8,266 bases of DNA from JACCTH01 sp036556085. Lineage in GTDB: Bacteria > Actinomycetota > Acidimicrobiia > Spongiisociales > ZC4RG35. The first letter of the stretch is position 1. The number at the start of each line of letters is the position of its first letter. The notes below the pieces were generated by a model. That model was not told the DNA's origin, made no database searches, and saw only the letters and a program-made list of their open reading frames with translations. The position numbers were made by a program, and so were the translations under genes. The stretch lies in assembly GCA_036556085.1 (NCBI GenBank), contig DATBKE010000122.1:1-8266 (forward strand), written 5' to 3'. This document shows positions 1-6,536 of this stretch, one piece after another.

Positions 1-6
1 CGGCTA

Positions 7-21
7 CGAACCCTGGGTTCG
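7..21. repeat. Short perfect inverted repeat after the kinase stop codon
   Basis: The 15 bases read CGAACCC-T-GGGTTCG, two perfect 7-base arms around a single base. They lie 4 nt beyond the stop codon of the minus-strand sugar kinase, where a transcription terminator would be expected. A one-base loop cannot form, so a real RNA hairpin would have about a 5-bp stem and a 5-nt loop. No T-tract follows before the window edge. It could be a weak terminator, a protein-binding palindrome or chance. The left edge prevents seeing more context. Confidence 0.3.
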
Positions 22-25
22 CAAA

Positions 26-910
26 TTACGCGACCAACCAGGCCGCTCCCCGGACCCCGCTCGAGTCCCCGTGAAGATTCTTGAGGAGTCGGGTAGCCAC
101 GGTGGGAGTGAATGCATACCGGGCCCAGAGATCAGGCACGCACTGATAGATCTCGTCTGTGTTGCTCATGCCGCCGCCCAGGACGATGGCGTCGGGATCG
201 AGAACGTTGATGATCGTGGAGAGCGAGCGAGCCAGGCGATCGCAGTAGAGATCGAGGTGAGCCAAGGCGGTGGCGTCGCCGTGCCGGGCGGCTCCCACAA
301 CCTCGACCGCATCCGCGGCACCAGATCGTGCCGCGAAGCCGGGCCCGGAAAGAAAGGTCTCGATGCACCCGGACAGCCCGCAGTAGCACTCGGGTCCCGG
401 GCGTTCGTCGTCGCGCGGCCAAGGCAAGGGGTTGTGGCCCCACTCGCCGGCGATGGCATTGGGTCCCGATAGGGCCTGCCCCCGCACCACCACCCCTCCC
501 CCCACCCCGGTGCCGATGATGACGCCGAACACGACAGCCGCGCCAGCAGCCGCCCCATCGCGGGCTTCCGAGAGCGCGAAGCAATCGGCGTCATTTCGCA
601 AGATCACCGGTCGACCCAGGGCCTTCTCCAAATCGACGTCGAAGGGCCGGCCGTTGAGAGCGACGGAGTTCGAGTTCTTGAGGAGACCGGTGGAGGGATC
701 GATGGCTCCCGGTGTCCCAATCCCGATGGCTCCGGGCGTCCGACCGTGGGCCCGCTCCAGTTCGCTGACGAGCTCGGAGATGCGGTCGACAGTTCCCTCA
801 TAGTCACCCAGGGGAGTAGGCAACCGCAGGCGGCCTTGCTCGGAGCCGTCGTCGGCGAGCACAACTCCTTCGATCTTGGTCCCGCCGACATCGATCCCGA
901 TGCGGTTCAT
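26..910 (-). CDS. mak: ROK-family sugar kinase, Mak-type fructokinase
   Basis: This 294-residue protein is a probable ATP-dependent hexose kinase of the ROK family that phosphorylates fructose or a related sugar in the cytoplasm. The N-terminal phosphate-binding motif DVGGTK is at residues 7-12. NDAD at 106-109 contains the likely catalytic aspartate (D107). GEWGHNPLPW at 155-164 and CYCGLSGCIE at 175-184 form the ROK zinc site (H159, C175, C177, C182). The adenosine-side motif LGGGMSN is at 244-250, and HGDSSGVRGAAW is near the C-terminus. From memory, these stretches closely resemble E. coli Mak (YajF) over the whole length, more than glucokinase or NagC-type repressors, and there is no N-terminal DNA-binding domain. 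The ATG directly follows the TAG of the upstream LCP gene with no spacer. No clear Shine-Dalgarno is seen, so translation probably depends on coupling. The family call is firm. The exact sugar is inferred, since ROK kinases can be promiscuous. Confidence 0.87.
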   Translation of the reverse strand: MNRIGIDVGGTKIEGVVLADDGSEQGRLRLPTPLGDYEGTVDRISELVSELERAHGRTPGAIGIGTPGAIDPSTGLLKNSNSVALNGRPFDVDLEKALGRPVILRNDADCFALSEARDGAAAGAAVVFGVIIGTGVGGGVVVRGQALSGPNAIAGEWGHNPLPWPRDDERPGPECYCGLSGCIETFLSGPGFAARSGAADAVEVVGAARHGDATALAHLDLYCDRLARSLSTIINVLDPDAIVLGGGMSNTDEIYQCVPDLWARYAFTPTVATRLLKNLHGDSSGVRGAAWLVA

Positions 911-2092
911 CTACCGGGCGGCGGCGGCGTAAACCGATGCCAGGAGATCGTTGAAGTTGACGGCCGGGGCGAGCACCAATTCACCGGCCGAGGTGCGCAT
1001 GTCGCTCACCCGCACCGAAATTCGATTGACACCGTCCTTGCCAATGCCGCGGTATCTCCAGGCCGTCGCCACCGCATCGCCAAACGACCAGCCCGAGTCA
1101 ACCCTGACCGCTCCGGCGACCGCCTCCAGACGCGATCCGAGAGAACCGAGGGAATCGAAGTTGGCGAGGTTGCGGGCGAGTTGGAAAAGGATGTCCTGTT
1201 GCCGACGCTGGCGATCGAAATCGGATCCGGCCACGACCTTCCACTGGCCATCGATCAATGATTCGGTGTGACGCGACCGGGCCCAGGCCAGGGTTGTGTA
1301 GCCGTCCGCCCAGACACAGCCGCCTGGAAGGTCGAGTCCCGAGCGCGGGTCGCGCGCGGGGTAGTCGGTGCAAATCGAGGTGCCGCCGAGGGCGTTGACC
1401 AGGGCGGCGAAGCCATCGAAGTTGACCCGGGCCACATGGTCGACCGGGATCCCGGTGTAGCCCTCGACCATCAGGGCGATGAGCTCGGTCCCGCTGGCAA
1501 AACCCTCGCATCCGCCCAGACCGGCGTTGATACGACTCCAGCCGTTGGTGCACGGGTTCTGGACGTAGAGGTCGCGGGGAATCGAAACCAGTATCGGAGC
1601 CGCTCCATCGGTGGGGGCGAGGGCGAGGACAATGGTGTCGGCTCTGGAACCGGAGGCATCGCTACCCACCCCGAGGTAGGCATCGAACATCTCGTCGGGG
1701 AGAGCGATGCCAATGGCGGCGCGGTTGGTGTAGGGAGGCCGCCTCAGGGCTGCGGAGCGCAACGCCAACAACTCGGTTTCGAGATCGGGCGGAATGAGAT
1801 CGCTGCGCATCTCGCGCAATCGAGCCTCCCGATTCTGCGCCTCGATGATGGCAGCCGCCACTTCGGCCTCGGATCGGCTTTCGAGTGCCAGCGAGGCCTG
1901 CCCCGGATCGAAGGACTCGGTGGCCACCGCATCAAAGGTGAACCAGACCTGGGTGATCAGGAAGGCGACCAAACCCAGGATCAAACCGCCGACGGCAATG
2001 ATGCCGCTGCGGACGGGATGAGCGCGGGCGTAACCGACCACATTCCATTCTTGCGTAAAAACCCTCGGGTTTAGGGGCGCGAATCTCCGCAA
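911..2092 (-). CDS. LytR-CpsA-Psr (LCP) family membrane-anchored protein
   Basis: This 393-residue protein has a cytoplasmic N-terminus, one transmembrane helix (about 29-50) and an extracytoplasmic LCP domain (about 125-310). LCP proteins transfer lipid-linked glycopolymers such as teichoic acids, arabinogalactan or capsule onto peptidoglycan. Family motifs are visible: SRADT at 149-153, SIPRD at 170-174, a GF-x-A-L-V-x-A-L-GG stretch at 227-237, ARSRH at 271-275 and DFDRQRRQQD at 291-300. These supply the usual conserved Arg and Asp residues. A charged, Glu/Arg-rich segment (about 68-118), probably helical, separates the membrane helix from the catalytic domain. Four cysteines (181, 195, 241, 259) could form two disulfides outside the cell. 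No LytR_C domain follows. The TTG start lies 6 nt after the thioesterase stop without a good ribosome site. GTG at 2041 (residue 18) is an alternative. The stop directly abuts the sugar kinase ATG. Its polymer substrate cannot be told. Confidence 0.88.
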   Translation of the reverse strand: MRRFAPLNPRVFTQEWNVVGYARAHPVRSGIIAVGGLILGLVAFLITQVWFTFDAVATESFDPGQASLALESRSEAEVAAAIIEAQNREARLREMRSDLIPPDLETELLALRSAALRRPPYTNRAAIGIALPDEMFDAYLGVGSDASGSRADTIVLALAPTDGAAPILVSIPRDLYVQNPCTNGWSRINAGLGGCEGFASGTELIALMVEGYTGIPVDHVARVNFDGFAALVNALGGTSICTDYPARDPRSGLDLPGGCVWADGYTTLAWARSRHTESLIDGQWKVVAGSDFDRQRRQQDILFQLARNLANFDSLGSLGSRLEAVAGAVRVDSGWSFGDAVATAWRYRGIGKDGVNRISVRVSDMRTSAGELVLAPAVNFNDLLASVYAAAAR

Positions 2093-2098
2093 GAACGA

Positions 2099-2494
2099 TT
2101 ACGAGCCGATGAAGACGGTTCCGGTGAAATGGCCGATGACCCTGCCATCGGTCCGCCTCACCAAAATGCGATAGGTCGCCAGCCTGCGGCCGCGATGAAC
2201 CTCGGAGGCAGTGGCGGTGAGCTCGTCGCCGCTGCGACTGGCAGCAGAGAACACCATGTGGGTATCGATGGCCGACGCATCCTCGGGGTAGGAATTGGCG
2301 TAAAGCGACAAAGCGCAATCGGCCAAGCTGAAGACCGCTCCGCCATGAGTGGCCCCGTGAAAGTTGGTGAGCTGGTCGGTCACGGTCATTCCGACGGTCA
2401 AGGTTTCCTCAGTCACCTCCACCAAGCGGATGCCAAGTCCGGCCGCATAGCTGTCGTTCGTCAGTCGCGCTTCGACGCGGGCGCGGTCGATCAC
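2099..2494 (-). CDS. PaaI-type hotdog-fold acyl-CoA thioesterase
   Basis: From the chosen GTG the protein has 131 residues, the usual size of a PaaI-type single hotdog domain. It should hydrolyse acyl- or aryl-CoA thioesters in the cytoplasm. The signature N-F-H-G-x-x-H-G-G-x-x-F-x-L-A-D is at about 44-59, with D59 as the likely catalytic acid and the H-G-G region positioning the substrate. The closing strands (VHRGRRLATYRILVRR, then GHFTGTVF) are typical of the family. The reading frame stays open to 2641, but that extension would overlap purC on the other strand and carries low-complexity arginine/serine sequence, so I start at the GTG ending at 2492. It is the first gene of a minus-strand trio, 6 nt before the LCP gene. 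PaaI itself belongs to phenylacetate degradation. No paa genes are here, so a general housekeeping or salvage thioesterase is more likely. Confidence 0.82.
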   Translation of the reverse strand: MIDRARVEARLTNDSYAAGLGIRLVEVTEETLTVGMTVTDQLTNFHGATHGGAVFSLADCALSLYANSYPEDASAIDTHMVFSAASRSGDELTATASEVHRGRRLATYRILVRRTDGRVIGHFTGTVFIGS

Positions 2495-2523
2495 TGATCG
2501 CGAAAATTCTGAGGCATCGGCGG

Positions 2524-2529
2524 ACAGTA
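2524..2529 (-). promoter_or_regulatory. Candidate -10 element for the thioesterase-LCP-kinase operon
   Basis: On the minus strand these bases read TACTGT, matching the TANNNT -10 consensus common in high-GC Gram-positive bacteria. Transcription would start near 2517, giving a leader of about 22 nt before the GTG at 2494. No TTGACA-like -35 is visible 17-18 nt upstream. A TANNNT match is expected by chance roughly once in such an interval, so this is a suggestion only. Confidence 0.22.
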
Positions 2530-2538
2530 CCGTGCCGG

Positions 2539-2544
2539 TAGGAT
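2539..2544 (+). promoter_or_regulatory. Candidate -10 element (or weak ribosome site) for purC
   Basis: The bases TAGGAT fit a TANNNT -10 hexamer ending 8 nt before the GTG at 2553. This spacing would give a leaderless or nearly leaderless purC mRNA. Alternatively AGGA (2540-2543) could serve as a weak Shine-Dalgarno 9 nt from that GTG. The two readings exclude each other. No clear -35 is seen. No purine riboswitch or PurR box fits in the short interval. Confidence 0.25.
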
Positions 2545-2552
2545 CGTCGGCC

Positions 2553-3425
2553 GTGGGTGAAGGAAGGCTCAGCCAGGTCGGAGCCGGCAAGGTCAGGGAC
2601 ATTTTTGCGGTCGACGACGATCGCCTCCTCCTCGTCGCCACTGATCGGATCAGCGCCTATGACGTTGTTCTCCCCGATCCGATTCCCGACAAGGGCCGGG
2701 TGCTGACGGCCCTTTCGCTCTTCTTCTTTGACCTTCTAGATACGCCCAACCATCTGCTGGGCACCGATCTCGCCGGCCTCGAAGTTCCCCCAGATTGGGA
2801 AGGCCGGTCGATGATCGTGAAACGAGCCGAAGTCGTTCCCATGGAATGCGTGGTCCGAGGCTATCTCTACGGATCCTCCTGGCGTGAGTACCGAGACGGG
2901 GGTGGACCGACCACCGAACACCTTCCCCAAGGCCTGCGCCTGGCCGACCGGCTCGAGGAGCCGATCTTCACCCCGGCCACCAAGGCGGCAACGGGCCATG
3001 ACGAGAATCTCGACGAAGCGGGGGCACGGAACCTGGTTGGCAACGAGACCTACGAGGAATTGCGCCGGAGGTCGATCGAGATCTACCTGACAGCAGCCGC
3101 CCATGCGGCCAAGCGGGGAGTCATCCTCGCCGACACCAAGTTCGAGTTCGGCACCGTCGATGACGAGTTGATTTTGATCGACGAGGTGCTCACACCTGAC
3201 TCGTCGCGCTATTGGCCCGCGAACGAGTGGGCCCCAGGAAGCGACGTCCCTTCCTTCGACAAGCAGTATGTACGTGATTGGCTCGACCAGAGCGGATGGA
3301 ACCAGAGCCCGCCTGCTCCCCACCTCCCGGAGTCCGTAATTGCCGGGACCCGCGGTCGCTACATCGAGGCCTATGAGCGCATAACCGAGCAGTCCTTCGA
3401 GGCCTACCTGCGAGGCGTTGTTTGA
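2553..3425 (+). CDS. purC: Phosphoribosylaminoimidazole-succinocarboxamide (SAICAR) synthase
   Basis: PurC condenses CAIR with aspartate, using ATP, to give SAICAR in de novo purine synthesis. The protein is about 290 residues, the long form seen in actinobacteria and yeast rather than the ~240-residue form. Numbered from the chosen start, motifs include GKVRDIF (12-18), DRISAYD (31-37), VPMECVVRGY (95-104), FTPATKA (139-145), ILADTKFEFG (191-200) and TPDSSRYW (214-221). The last two are PurC signatures. GTG at 2532 is an in-frame alternative adding 7 residues. I prefer 2553 because it places GKVR close to its position in M. tuberculosis PurC as I remember it, and because TAGGA lies just upstream. 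This is the first gene of the plus-strand operon, divergent from the thioesterase. Its TGA overlaps the purS start. Confidence 0.93.
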   Translation: MGEGRLSQVGAGKVRDIFAVDDDRLLLVATDRISAYDVVLPDPIPDKGRVLTALSLFFFDLLDTPNHLLGTDLAGLEVPPDWEGRSMIVKRAEVVPMECVVRGYLYGSSWREYRDGGGPTTEHLPQGLRLADRLEEPIFTPATKAATGHDENLDEAGARNLVGNETYEELRRRSIEIYLTAAAHAAKRGVILADTKFEFGTVDDELILIDEVLTPDSSRYWPANEWAPGSDVPSFDKQYVRDWLDQSGWNQSPPAPHLPESVIAGTRGRYIEAYERITEQSFEAYLRGVV

Positions 3426-3664
3426 AGGTCAGAGTGGCCATCACCCGACGCCCGGAGATCGCCGATCCCGAAGGAGCAACGGTAAAGAAGGCGCTGACCG
3501 ATCTCGGCTACAACGAGGTAAGAACCGTTCGCTTCGACCGCGCCATCACCCTCGACATCGAAGAAGATGACGCATCCCGCGCCCGGGACCGGGCTGTGGA
3601 GATGTGCAATCGCCTCCTGGTCAATCCAGTTTTGGAGGACTACACGGTCGAGGTCGAGGCATGA
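3422..3664 (+). CDS. purS: FGAM synthase subunit PurS
   Basis: This 80-residue protein is the small bridging subunit of the three-part FGAM synthase. It has no catalytic residues of its own and helps dock PurQ on PurL for ammonia transfer. The sequence fits the family from end to end: MKVRV at the start, D-P-E-G then LG-x-N-E-V-R in the first half, and MCNRLLVNPVLEDYTVEV at the C-terminus, where the N-P-V-x-E-D-Y motif is diagnostic. The TTG start overlaps the purC stop in the tetranucleotide TTGA. GAGG at 3412-3415, 6 nt upstream, is a good ribosome site and decides this start. The length is normal. Confidence 0.94.
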   Translation: MKVRVAITRRPEIADPEGATVKKALTDLGYNEVRTVRFDRAITLDIEEDDASRARDRAVEMCNRLLVNPVLEDYTVEVEA

Positions 3665-4305
3665 CGAAGGTTGCGGTGGTCCTCTTCCCGGGGACTAATT
3701 GCGAGCTCGACACCGCAGAGGCGCTAAGCAACCTTGGCGCCGATGCCCGAATCGTGTGGCATTCGGAGTCCGATCTGGCCGGGTTCGATGGCGTCGTCCT
3801 ACCCGGGGGTTTCGCCCACGGGGACTACCTGCGAACCGGCGCCATCGCCCGTTTCTCTCCGGTGATGAAGGCCGTTGCGGCTATGGCCGGGGCAGGCCGA
3901 CCGGTGCTCGGAATCTGCAACGGCTTCCAGGTGCTGTGCGAGGCCGGATTGCTCCCGGGAGGCTTTATCGCCAACCGCGGACTCTCTTTCCTCTGCAAGT
4001 GGGTGGACCTCGAAGTCGCGGACCAGGGCTCAATGCTCACGGCCGGGCTACGCCCGGGTACTCATCTCCGCTTACCGCTCAATTCCTACGAAGGGAACTT
4101 CGTCGCCGGGTCGACTGAGGCGCGAGTAGTCCTGACCTACCGCGACAACATCAACGGGTCGGATCGCGCCGCTGCCGCGGTGGCCAATGAAGCCGGCAAC
4201 GTGGTCGGAGTGATGCCTCACCCCGAGCGGGCGTCGGCCGATTGGCTGGGGTCCGCCGACGGCAATCTCCTGCTGGGCTCTTTTCTCCAAGCCTCGGCGG
4301 CATGA
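3661..4305 (+). CDS. purQ: FGAM synthase glutaminase subunit PurQ
   Basis: PurQ is the class I glutamine amidotransferase subunit that hydrolyses glutamine and passes ammonia to PurL. The protein is 214 residues. The N-terminus carries FPGTNCELDT (9-18), typical of PurQ. The oxyanion region is LPGGFAHGDYLR (47-58). The nucleophile elbow GICNGFQ (84-90) holds C86, and MPHPER (185-190) supplies H187 and E189, so the Cys-His-Glu triad is intact. NSYEGNF (141-147) is also characteristic. An upstream in-frame ATG at 3604 lies within purS. I choose ATG 3661 because it gives the family N-terminus, overlaps the purS stop as ATGA, and has GAGG (3650-3653) 7 nt before it. The stop overlaps purL the same way. 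Confidence 0.95.
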   Translation: MTKVAVVLFPGTNCELDTAEALSNLGADARIVWHSESDLAGFDGVVLPGGFAHGDYLRTGAIARFSPVMKAVAAMAGAGRPVLGICNGFQVLCEAGLLPGGFIANRGLSFLCKWVDLEVADQGSMLTAGLRPGTHLRLPLNSYEGNFVAGSTEARVVLTYRDNINGSDRAAAAVANEAGNVVGVMPHPERASADWLGSADGNLLLGSFLQASAA

Positions 4306-6530
4306 GGACCGACGAAGTCGACCCCGAGCTCGATGAGGGCGAAGTGCTGACGCTCCACGCCCGCCTCGGCCTCACCGACGACGAGTACCAGCAGATAATC
4401 GACCGCCTGGGCAGGGAACCGAGCCGATCGGAACTGGCGATGTACTCGGTCATGTGGTCGGAGCACTGCTCCTACAAGTCATCTCGGGTCCACCTGAGCC
4501 GGTTCCCCACCGAAGCACCCTGGGTGGTGGTCGGCCCCGGGGAGAACGCCGGCGTCGTCGATGTCGGCGAGGGGTGGTTGGCGGCTCTCCGGATCGAAAG
4601 CCACAACCATCCTTCGTTCGTCGAGCCCCATCAGGGGGCGGCCACAGGCGTGGGGGGGATCATCCGTGACATCTTCACAATGGGGGCCCGTCCTATCGCC
4701 TTGTGGGACTCCCTGCGCTTCGGCCCGCTCGATCAACCGCGGAACCGGTACCTGTTCACGGGAGTGGTGGGGGGGATTGCCGCCTACGGCAACGCCGTGG
4801 GAGTGCCAACCGTCGGGGGTGAGCTGGCCTTCGCCGAGCATTATTCGGATAACCCCCTGGTCAACGTGATGTGTCTCGGTCTCTTGCGGGCCGAGGATCT
4901 AGTACTCGCCACTTCCGGCCCACCCGGGACCATTGCGGTTCTCCTCGGCGCCCCCACGGGGCGAGACGGGATCGGGGGCGCCTCGGTGCTCGCTTCGGCC
5001 TCCTTCGACGAGACCTCCCTGGAGAAGCGGCCCTCGGTTCAAGTTGGAGATCCGTTCGCAGAAAAGAAGCTCATCGAAGCCTGCCTCGAGCTCTACCGAA
5101 AGAAACTCGTCGTTGGTGTCCAGGACCTGGGAGCGGCTGGCCTTTCCTGTGCGGTCAGCGAGCCCGTCTCCCGGTCTGGACACGGGATAACAGTGGACCT
5201 GGACCGAGTGCCCACCCGCGAGCCCGATATGACCCCCCCCGAGTTGCTGATGTCGGAATCGCAGGAACGGATGATGGCCTTTGTCCACCCCGACCGAGTC
5301 GACGAAGTGATCGAGGTCGCTCGGCGATGGGAAACCGAGGCGTCGGTGGTGGGTGAGATCACCGGTTCCGGAAATGTCGTGGTGTCGCTCGGCGGCGAAG
5401 TAGTAGTCGACATCCCGGCGCAATCCCTCACCACGGAAGCCCCGCGCTATCACCGGCCGCTCGGCGAACCCGGCTGGATGGAAGACCTCTGGTCCAACAC
5501 GGTCAAGTTCGTGGCTCAGCCCGCCATCGCCACCGCCTTGTTGCAGCTGCTCGCCGAACCCGAGCTCGGATCGAAAGCATGGATCTATGAGCAATACGAC
5601 CACATGCTGTTCCTCAACACCGTGGTGGGGCCGGGCCATGACGCCACCTTGCTTCGTTTGAAGGGAACCGACCGCGGGCTCGCCCTCAGCACAGACGGCA
5701 ACGGAAGGGTTTGCTATCTCGACCCCCGTCGCGGCGGAGCCCGCCTGGTCTGGGAAGCGGCGCTCAACGTGGCGATGGTGGGAGCCGAGCCGCTGGCGGT
5801 GGTGGACAACCTCAACTTCGGTAATCCTGAAAAGCCCGAGGTGATGTGGCAATTCCGGGAAACCGTCGAAGGAATCTCTGAAGCGTGCGAAGCGCTCGGG
5901 GTGCCGGTGGTGGGCGGCAACGTCTCGTTCTACAACGAGACCGACGGCCTCGATATCTATCCGTCGCCGGTGATCGGAATGCTGGGGTTGGTCGAGGAGC
6001 TCGTATGGCCACCTCCCCGGCTCGACCGGGCCGAAACGGAGATGGCCGTCTATCTGGTTGGAAACGAATGGGCACCGAACTTGGCGGGGTCGGCCTTCGA
6101 AAAGGCAACTTTCGGCCACGTCGGAGGCCGACCAACCGGTCCCGATCGCGCCATGGGCCGTGCGACGGTGGTCAGCGCTCGAAGACTGGCCGAAGCCCGT
6201 ATCCCGGTCCTCCACGACGTTTCGATGGGGGGCCTGGGCCTGGCGCTCGCCGAGATCTGCATCGCCTCGGGAGTGGGGGCCACGGTCGCCTACAGCGATT
6301 GGCGCTTTCTATTCAGCGAGGATCCTCACCGCTTCCTGGCCGTGGCCCCGGCAGCGGCAGACGACACCATCACCGCCGTCTGCAGCGAAGTCGGAGTGCC
6401 CTTCCTCAGGATCGGGACAATGGGTGGCGACGCCATCGTGTTTGATCGCGGTGGGGTTCGGGCCGCGGTCGACCTCACCTTGGCCACCGATACGTGGCGA
6501 ACGTCATTAACTGAACATCTACGAAACTAG
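4302..6530 (+). CDS. purL: FGAM synthase large subunit PurL (small-form)
   Basis: PurL uses ATP and ammonia supplied by PurQ to convert FGAR to FGAM. At 742 residues it is the small form that needs separate PurS and PurQ, not the ~1300-residue fused enzyme. Two AIR-synthase-like halves are visible. The first has MWSEHCSYKSS (51-61), ESHNHPS (99-105), DGIGGASVLASASFD (222-236), VQDLGAAGLS (273-282) and SESQERM (318-324). The second has STDGNGR (463-469), VVDNLNFGNPEKPEVMWQF (500-518), VVGGNVSFYNET (536-547) and DVSMGGLGLAL (639-649). ATG 4302 overlaps the purQ stop as ATGA. An ATG at 4242 would add 20 residues inside purQ and is rejected. No strong ribosome site precedes 4302, so coupled translation is likely. 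The frame is intact despite a C8 run (5233-5240) and two G7 runs (4652-4658, 4769-4775). Confidence 0.96.
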   Translation: MRTDEVDPELDEGEVLTLHARLGLTDDEYQQIIDRLGREPSRSELAMYSVMWSEHCSYKSSRVHLSRFPTEAPWVVVGPGENAGVVDVGEGWLAALRIESHNHPSFVEPHQGAATGVGGIIRDIFTMGARPIALWDSLRFGPLDQPRNRYLFTGVVGGIAAYGNAVGVPTVGGELAFAEHYSDNPLVNVMCLGLLRAEDLVLATSGPPGTIAVLLGAPTGRDGIGGASVLASASFDETSLEKRPSVQVGDPFAEKKLIEACLELYRKKLVVGVQDLGAAGLSCAVSEPVSRSGHGITVDLDRVPTREPDMTPPELLMSESQERMMAFVHPDRVDEVIEVARRWETEASVVGEITGSGNVVVSLGGEVVVDIPAQSLTTEAPRYHRPLGEPGWMEDLWSNTVKFVAQPAIATALLQLLAEPELGSKAWIYEQYDHMLFLNTVVGPGHDATLLRLKGTDRGLALSTDGNGRVCYLDPRRGGARLVWEAALNVAMVGAEPLAVVDNLNFGNPEKPEVMWQFRETVEGISEACEALGVPVVGGNVSFYNETDGLDIYPSPVIGMLGLVEELVWPPPRLDRAETEMAVYLVGNEWAPNLAGSAFEKATFGHVGGRPTGPDRAMGRATVVSARRLAEARIPVLHDVSMGGLGLALAEICIASGVGATVAYSDWRFLFSEDPHRFLAVAPAAADDTITAVCSEVGVPFLRIGTMGGDAIVFDRGGVRAAVDLTLATDTWRTSLTEHLRN

Positions 6531-6536
6531 AGCTAC

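Noticed and set aside
1..25. Possible tRNA T-arm (GGGTTCG) on either strand
   Set aside because: The base following TTCG is not the conserved A on the minus strand, no acceptor or anticodon arm can be fitted, and the kinase coding sequence begins at once on one side.
1268..2074. Plus-strand open frame of 268 codons opposite the LCP gene, with similar ones at 71-472 and 746-1261
   Set aside because: These are antisense shadows of well-recognised genes. Their translations are low-complexity (Gly/Ala/Val/Asp/Arg) with no motifs or ribosome sites.
2495..2641. N-terminal extension of the thioesterase to an ATG at 2641
   Set aside because: It would overlap the start of purC on the other strand by about 90-110 nt, and the added residues (TRRRRSSS and similar) have no counterpart in PaaI proteins.
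4242..4301. Upstream ATG for purL at 4242
   Set aside because: It lies inside purQ, whereas the ATG at 4302 makes the same ATGA overlap as the purS/purQ junction and gives the normal small-PurL length.
5233..5240. C8 homopolymer in purL (and G7 runs at 4652-4658 and 4769-4775) as phase-variation or frameshift sites
   Set aside because: The reading frame is intact across all three, purL is a housekeeping gene, and such runs arise readily in GC-rich Pro/Gly codons. Worth remembering only as places prone to sequencing error.
4899..6215. Long open frame (438 codons) on the minus strand inside purL
   Set aside because: It lies wholly opposite purL, whose protein matches its family from end to end. 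Long antisense frames are expected where third positions are GC-rich, and the translation shows no recognisable domain.
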